A stretch of DNA of 45,218 bases, from positions 1-45,218 of the forward strand of contig DAHVDE010000009.1 in assembly GCA_027313705.1 (NCBI GenBank). The letters are read 5' to 3'. Source of the stretch: Actinomycetota bacterium (GTDB lineage Bacteria > Actinomycetota > Actinomycetes > Streptosporangiales > Streptosporangiaceae). The translations under genes were made by a program, and so were the position numbers. This document shows, piece by piece, positions 42,920-45,218 of this stretch (its first letter is position 1; every line of letters starts with the position of its first letter). The notes beneath the pieces were generated by a model. It was not told the DNA's origin and did no database searches. It saw only the letters and a program-made list of their open reading frames with translations.

Positions 42920-43372
42920 GTGTTGGCAGAAGCAAATCAAATGATCCGTCAGCCCTTGCTCAGGCAATGGCGGGTCTTCCCTGGCGAGGCGAGTCAGCTG
43001 AGGACCTTGCGTAGATGGCTGACTTCGTTCCTGCCCGATTGCGAGCCGCGGGACGACCTGGTCAGCATCGCCACGGAGTTGGCAAGCAACGCGATCAGGC
43101 ACACCCGCAGCGGGCATGGCGGTCAGTTCGCCGTCGGGATCACCACCTACCAGGACAGGACCGTAGTCGCCGTGACGGACGGCGGCGCGCCGCAAGGTCC
43201 GAAGCTGATCACCGATCCAAACGGCGAGAACGGTCGTGGCCTGCTCCTGGTCCACGCGCTCGCGAGCCGCACCGGTGTCAGCGGCGACCGCAGGAGCCGC
43301 CTCGTCTGGGCCGAGTGCCCGACTGCCTTCCACCAGGGGTGCTTAACACGGCCAGGCAGCCCGGCCAGGTAG
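42920..43372 (+). CDS. HATPase anti-sigma-factor-like regulator
   Basis: The 150-aa GHKL ATPase-type protein has N-box DLVSIATELASNAIRHT, G1 VVAVTDGGAP and G2 GENGRGLLLVHALAS, as in RsbW-like and PrsW-unrelated actinomycete 'ATP-binding protein' regulators. GTG 42920 follows AGGTAGGA; ATG 42941 or a start at 42833 are alternatives, and the upstream 29 codons sit in AT-rich, promoter-like DNA. It is divergent from DUF397, a frequent pairing. It probably binds an unknown anti-sigma antagonist or sigma factor. Confidence 0.82.
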   Translation: MLAEANQMIRQPLLRQWRVFPGEASQLRTLRRWLTSFLPDCEPRDDLVSIATELASNAIRHTRSGHGGQFAVGITTYQDRTVVAVTDGGAPQGPKLITDPNGENGRGLLLVHALASRTGVSGDRRSRLVWAECPTAFHQGCLTRPGSPAR

Positions 43373-43385
43373 CGTGGTCATTGTC

Positions 43386-44642
43386 ATGTCGGAGTCGGAA
43401 GTCACGCTGCTCGTCACCCTCACTGGCCGGGACCGGCCAGGTGTCACATCCAGGTTGTTCGCCCAGCTATCGGCGCACGACCTGACCGTGCTTGACGTCG
43501 AGCAAGTGGTCATCCGCGGTCGGCTGATACTCGGTGTGCTGCTCGCCTGCGGGCACTCGCCTGACCTCACCGCTATCCACCGGAAAGTGCGCACCCTGGC
43601 GGCGGATCTCGGGATGGAGGCCGAGCTGACGCTCGGCTCAGGCGAGCAGGCCGGACGTCCGCGCGGTCGGCTGCATGTCACCGTGCTAGGCAATCCGCTT
43701 ACCCCAGCGGCGATCGCGGCCATCGCAGGAAGGATCGCGGCCACGGGCGCCAACATCGACCGGATCGAGCGGCTGGCTAGCCGGCCAGTTACCTGCATCG
43801 AGTTTGACGTGTCAGGTGCGGACCCTGACGGACTCAGGACCGCGCTGGCCCGCGAGTCGGCGTCGCTCGGCGTGGACGTGGCCGTTCAGCGCGGTGGTCT
43901 GCACCGCAGGGCCATGCGCCTCGTCGTGATGGATGTCGACTCCACGCTGCTGCAAGACGAAGTGATCGACCTGCTCGCCGAGCGGGCCAGGCGGGCGGAA
44001 GAATGCGCCGCTCTCACCGCGGCGGCGATGCGCGGTGAACTCGATTTCGCGCAGTCACTGCGCCAGCGGGTAGCGCTCCTCGCCGGCCTTGACGAGAGTG
44101 AGCTTACCGACCTGCTCAAGCACCTGCGGCTCACGCCGGGCGCCAGAACCCTGGTGCGCACGCTCAGCAGGCTCGGCTACAGGTGCGGTGCGGTCACCGG
44201 CGGATTCACCCAGTTCACCGATTGGCTCGCCGGAGAACTTGGACTTGACTACACGGCGGGAAACACCCTGGAGATCGTCGATGGCCGGCTCACCGGGCGG
44301 GTCACCGGCGAACTGATCGACCGGCCGGGCAAGGAACGAATGCTCCGCATGTTCGCTGCCCAAGCCGGCGTACCGCTCAGCCAGACCGTCGCGGTAGGTG
44401 ACGGCGCCAACGACCTCGACATGATCGCCGCAGCCGGACTCGGGATCGCCTTCAACGCCAAGCCTGCCGTCCGCAGCGCCGCTGACGCCTCGGTCAACGT
44501 GCCCCATCTCGACGTGATTTTGTACCTGCTCGGCATCTCAAGGGATGACGTGGAGGCCGCCGACGCCGACGACCTTGATCTCATCTCGGTGCCGTCAGCA
44601 CAGAACACGAACAGCGCGGCACGATCGCTTCGTAGCCGGTGA
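43386..44642 (+). CDS. serB: phosphoserine phosphatase with two ACT domains
   Basis: SerB removes phosphate from phosphoserine in the last step of serine synthesis. The 418-aa protein has two N-terminal ACT-type regulatory domains (VTLLVTLTGRDRPGVTSRLF and RLHVTVLGNPLTPAAIAAIA), as in mycobacterial SerB2, then a HAD phosphatase domain: motif I VVMDVDSTLLQDEVIDLLAE, cap MRGELDFAQSLRQRVALLAG, motif II AVTGGFTQFTDWLA, motif III GKERMLRMFA and VAVGDGANDLDMIAAAG. ATG 43386 is chosen; GTG 43374 is a weaker alternative. It follows the HATPase gene by 13 bp. Confidence 0.95.
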   Translation: MSESEVTLLVTLTGRDRPGVTSRLFAQLSAHDLTVLDVEQVVIRGRLILGVLLACGHSPDLTAIHRKVRTLAADLGMEAELTLGSGEQAGRPRGRLHVTVLGNPLTPAAIAAIAGRIAATGANIDRIERLASRPVTCIEFDVSGADPDGLRTALARESASLGVDVAVQRGGLHRRAMRLVVMDVDSTLLQDEVIDLLAERARRAEECAALTAAAMRGELDFAQSLRQRVALLAGLDESELTDLLKHLRLTPGARTLVRTLSRLGYRCGAVTGGFTQFTDWLAGELGLDYTAGNTLEIVDGRLTGRVTGELIDRPGKERMLRMFAAQAGVPLSQTVAVGDGANDLDMIAAAGLGIAFNAKPAVRSAADASVNVPHLDVILYLLGISRDDVEAADADDLDLISVPSAQNTNSAARSLRSR

Positions 44643-44935
44643 GGTTGCCTGCCCAGCCGGCACGATTGCCCAGAACGTTATCTCATGAAAGGCGACCGGC
44701 AATTTAGTAGAAATTACCCCGGTAAGGTTCTGCGTCAGTAAGACATTCTCAATGCGCCGGCCAGGAGAGCGCCGCCGACACCACCCGCCGCCGCCCGCGC
44801 TGCCAGCGGCGGATCGACGCTGGCCGGCCTCCAGGCAGCCGTTTGTCGCACCGCAGGACCGCTCCTCGCGTGATTTCGCGAGTTGGTCGACTCGGGCATT
44901 CACTGAACAGCAGGCGGCAAATAGGTTCGGGTCTC
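44643..44935. promoter_or_regulatory. intergenic region with interleaved palindromes
   Basis: The 293-bp gap before the LuxR-type gene contains AATTT-agtag-AAATT (44701-44715), an AT-rich patch unusual here, overlapping TTACC-cc-GGTAA (44714-44725). Such a cluster could hold a promoter and a regulator site. Frames in this region look noncoding. Confidence 0.35.
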
Positions 44936-45178
44936 ATGACGAATCGCAGCTCATCGAGCGTGGCGGAGCAGCCATGCCTCACCGGCCGCGAGGCCCAGAT
45001 CATAGCTTTGATCGCCGCTGGTCACTCGAACGCGGGGATCGCCAATCACCTGTTTCTGACCGAGAAGTCGGTCAAGAATTACGTGAACCGCATCTACGGC
45101 AAGCTCGGGGCGGTCTCGAGGTCAGACGCCGTGTCCAGGTGGGAGCAGGCAGCCAAAACGCCTACCTCGGTACTGTGA
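44936..45178 (+). CDS. short LuxR-type HTH regulator
   Basis: The 80-aa protein is almost only a GerE/LuxR helix-turn-helix: LTGREAQIIALIAAGHSNAG, IANHLFLTEKSVKNYVNRIY, then GKLGAVSRSDAV. It has no receiver or other sensor domain, so it belongs to the small stand-alone type; the N-terminal 15 residues are Ser-rich. ATG 44936 follows AGGTTCGGG; a longer frame to 44843 is less supported. Targets are unknown. Confidence 0.85.
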   Translation: MTNRSSSSVAEQPCLTGREAQIIALIAAGHSNAGIANHLFLTEKSVKNYVNRIYGKLGAVSRSDAVSRWEQAAKTPTSVL

Positions 45179-45218
45179 CGCGGCGCGGGTGCCCGCGCGG
45201 CATCCGGCCGTGGTGGCC

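Noticed and set aside
1-45218. tRNA, rRNA, CRISPR arrays, insertion sequences, integrase or att sites
   Set aside because: I looked for cloverleaf-like tRNA ends, regularly spaced repeats, transposase motifs and repeated element ends and found none that I could support.

Overview
The window is chromosomal DNA of a high-GC, mycothiol-producing actinomycete. The evidence is mycothiol synthase next to a GlnR-type regulator, a Nur-type nickel regulator, MurT/GatD cell-wall amidation, a DivIVA-like coiled-coil protein, DUF397, many XRE regulators and HATPase anti-sigma-like proteins, and GC-rich third codon positions almost throughout. The exact genus cannot be fixed from the sequence alone. No tRNA, rRNA, CRISPR array, transposase or integrase was seen.

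Region A (1-10.5 kb) looks accessory. It opens with the 5' part of a gene resembling actinomycete conjugative-element ATPases (minus strand, running off the left edge). About 800 bp without a convincing gene follow, holding 22-bp-phased repeats, a perfect 16-bp palindrome and two tandem operator-like palindromes. A candidate biosynthetic cluster on the plus strand comes next: a 29-codon peptide ORF with a good ribosome-binding site (1226-1315), a radical SAM protein, an unrecognised 263-aa protein, a NodU/CmcH-type carbamoyltransferase and a GT2 glycosyltransferase. The radical SAM gene and the unknown gene use clearly more AT-ending codons than their neighbours. The region continues with minus-strand regulators: a HATPase anti-sigma-like protein and three XRE-type proteins, one of which appears frameshifted. 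It ends at the remnant of an ABC-F ATPase gene broken inside its Walker A motif (10313-10483), which may mark the island edge.

Region B (10.5-24.9 kb) starts the conserved chromosome: citrate synthase, Nur, a structured RNA with a 12-aa ORF on the opposite strand, a nitrobindin-like protein, a DsrE-like protein and the MurT/GatD pair. It then holds a probable minus-strand operon with an upstream GntR-like regulator. The operon encodes two adjacent TraG/VirD4-like proteins whose nucleotide-binding motifs are degenerate, a PhzF-family protein, a GNAT acetyltransferase and a 1039-aa HerA-like ATPase with intact motifs. This group is the second candidate for an undescribed system.

Region C (24.9-36 kb) holds the high-affinity phosphate transporter in the order pstB-pstS-pstC-pstA with hairpins between pstB and pstS, an ECF sigma/anti-sigma pair with MoaD, glnR-mshD, a 54-aa conserved-looking small protein, a gamma-carbonic-anhydrase-like protein, a DivIVA-like protein and an exopolyphosphatase-family protein. 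Phosphate uptake, nitrogen control (GlnR), nickel control (Nur) and mycothiol synthesis lie close together.

Region D (36-45.2 kb) holds a double-DUF427 protein, an M19 dipeptidase, an SQD1-like sulfoquinovose synthase, a channel-like membrane protein, a second ECF sigma gene with a Sel1/zinc-finger partner, DUF397 with an opposed HATPase gene, SerB and a short LuxR-type HTH protein at the right edge.
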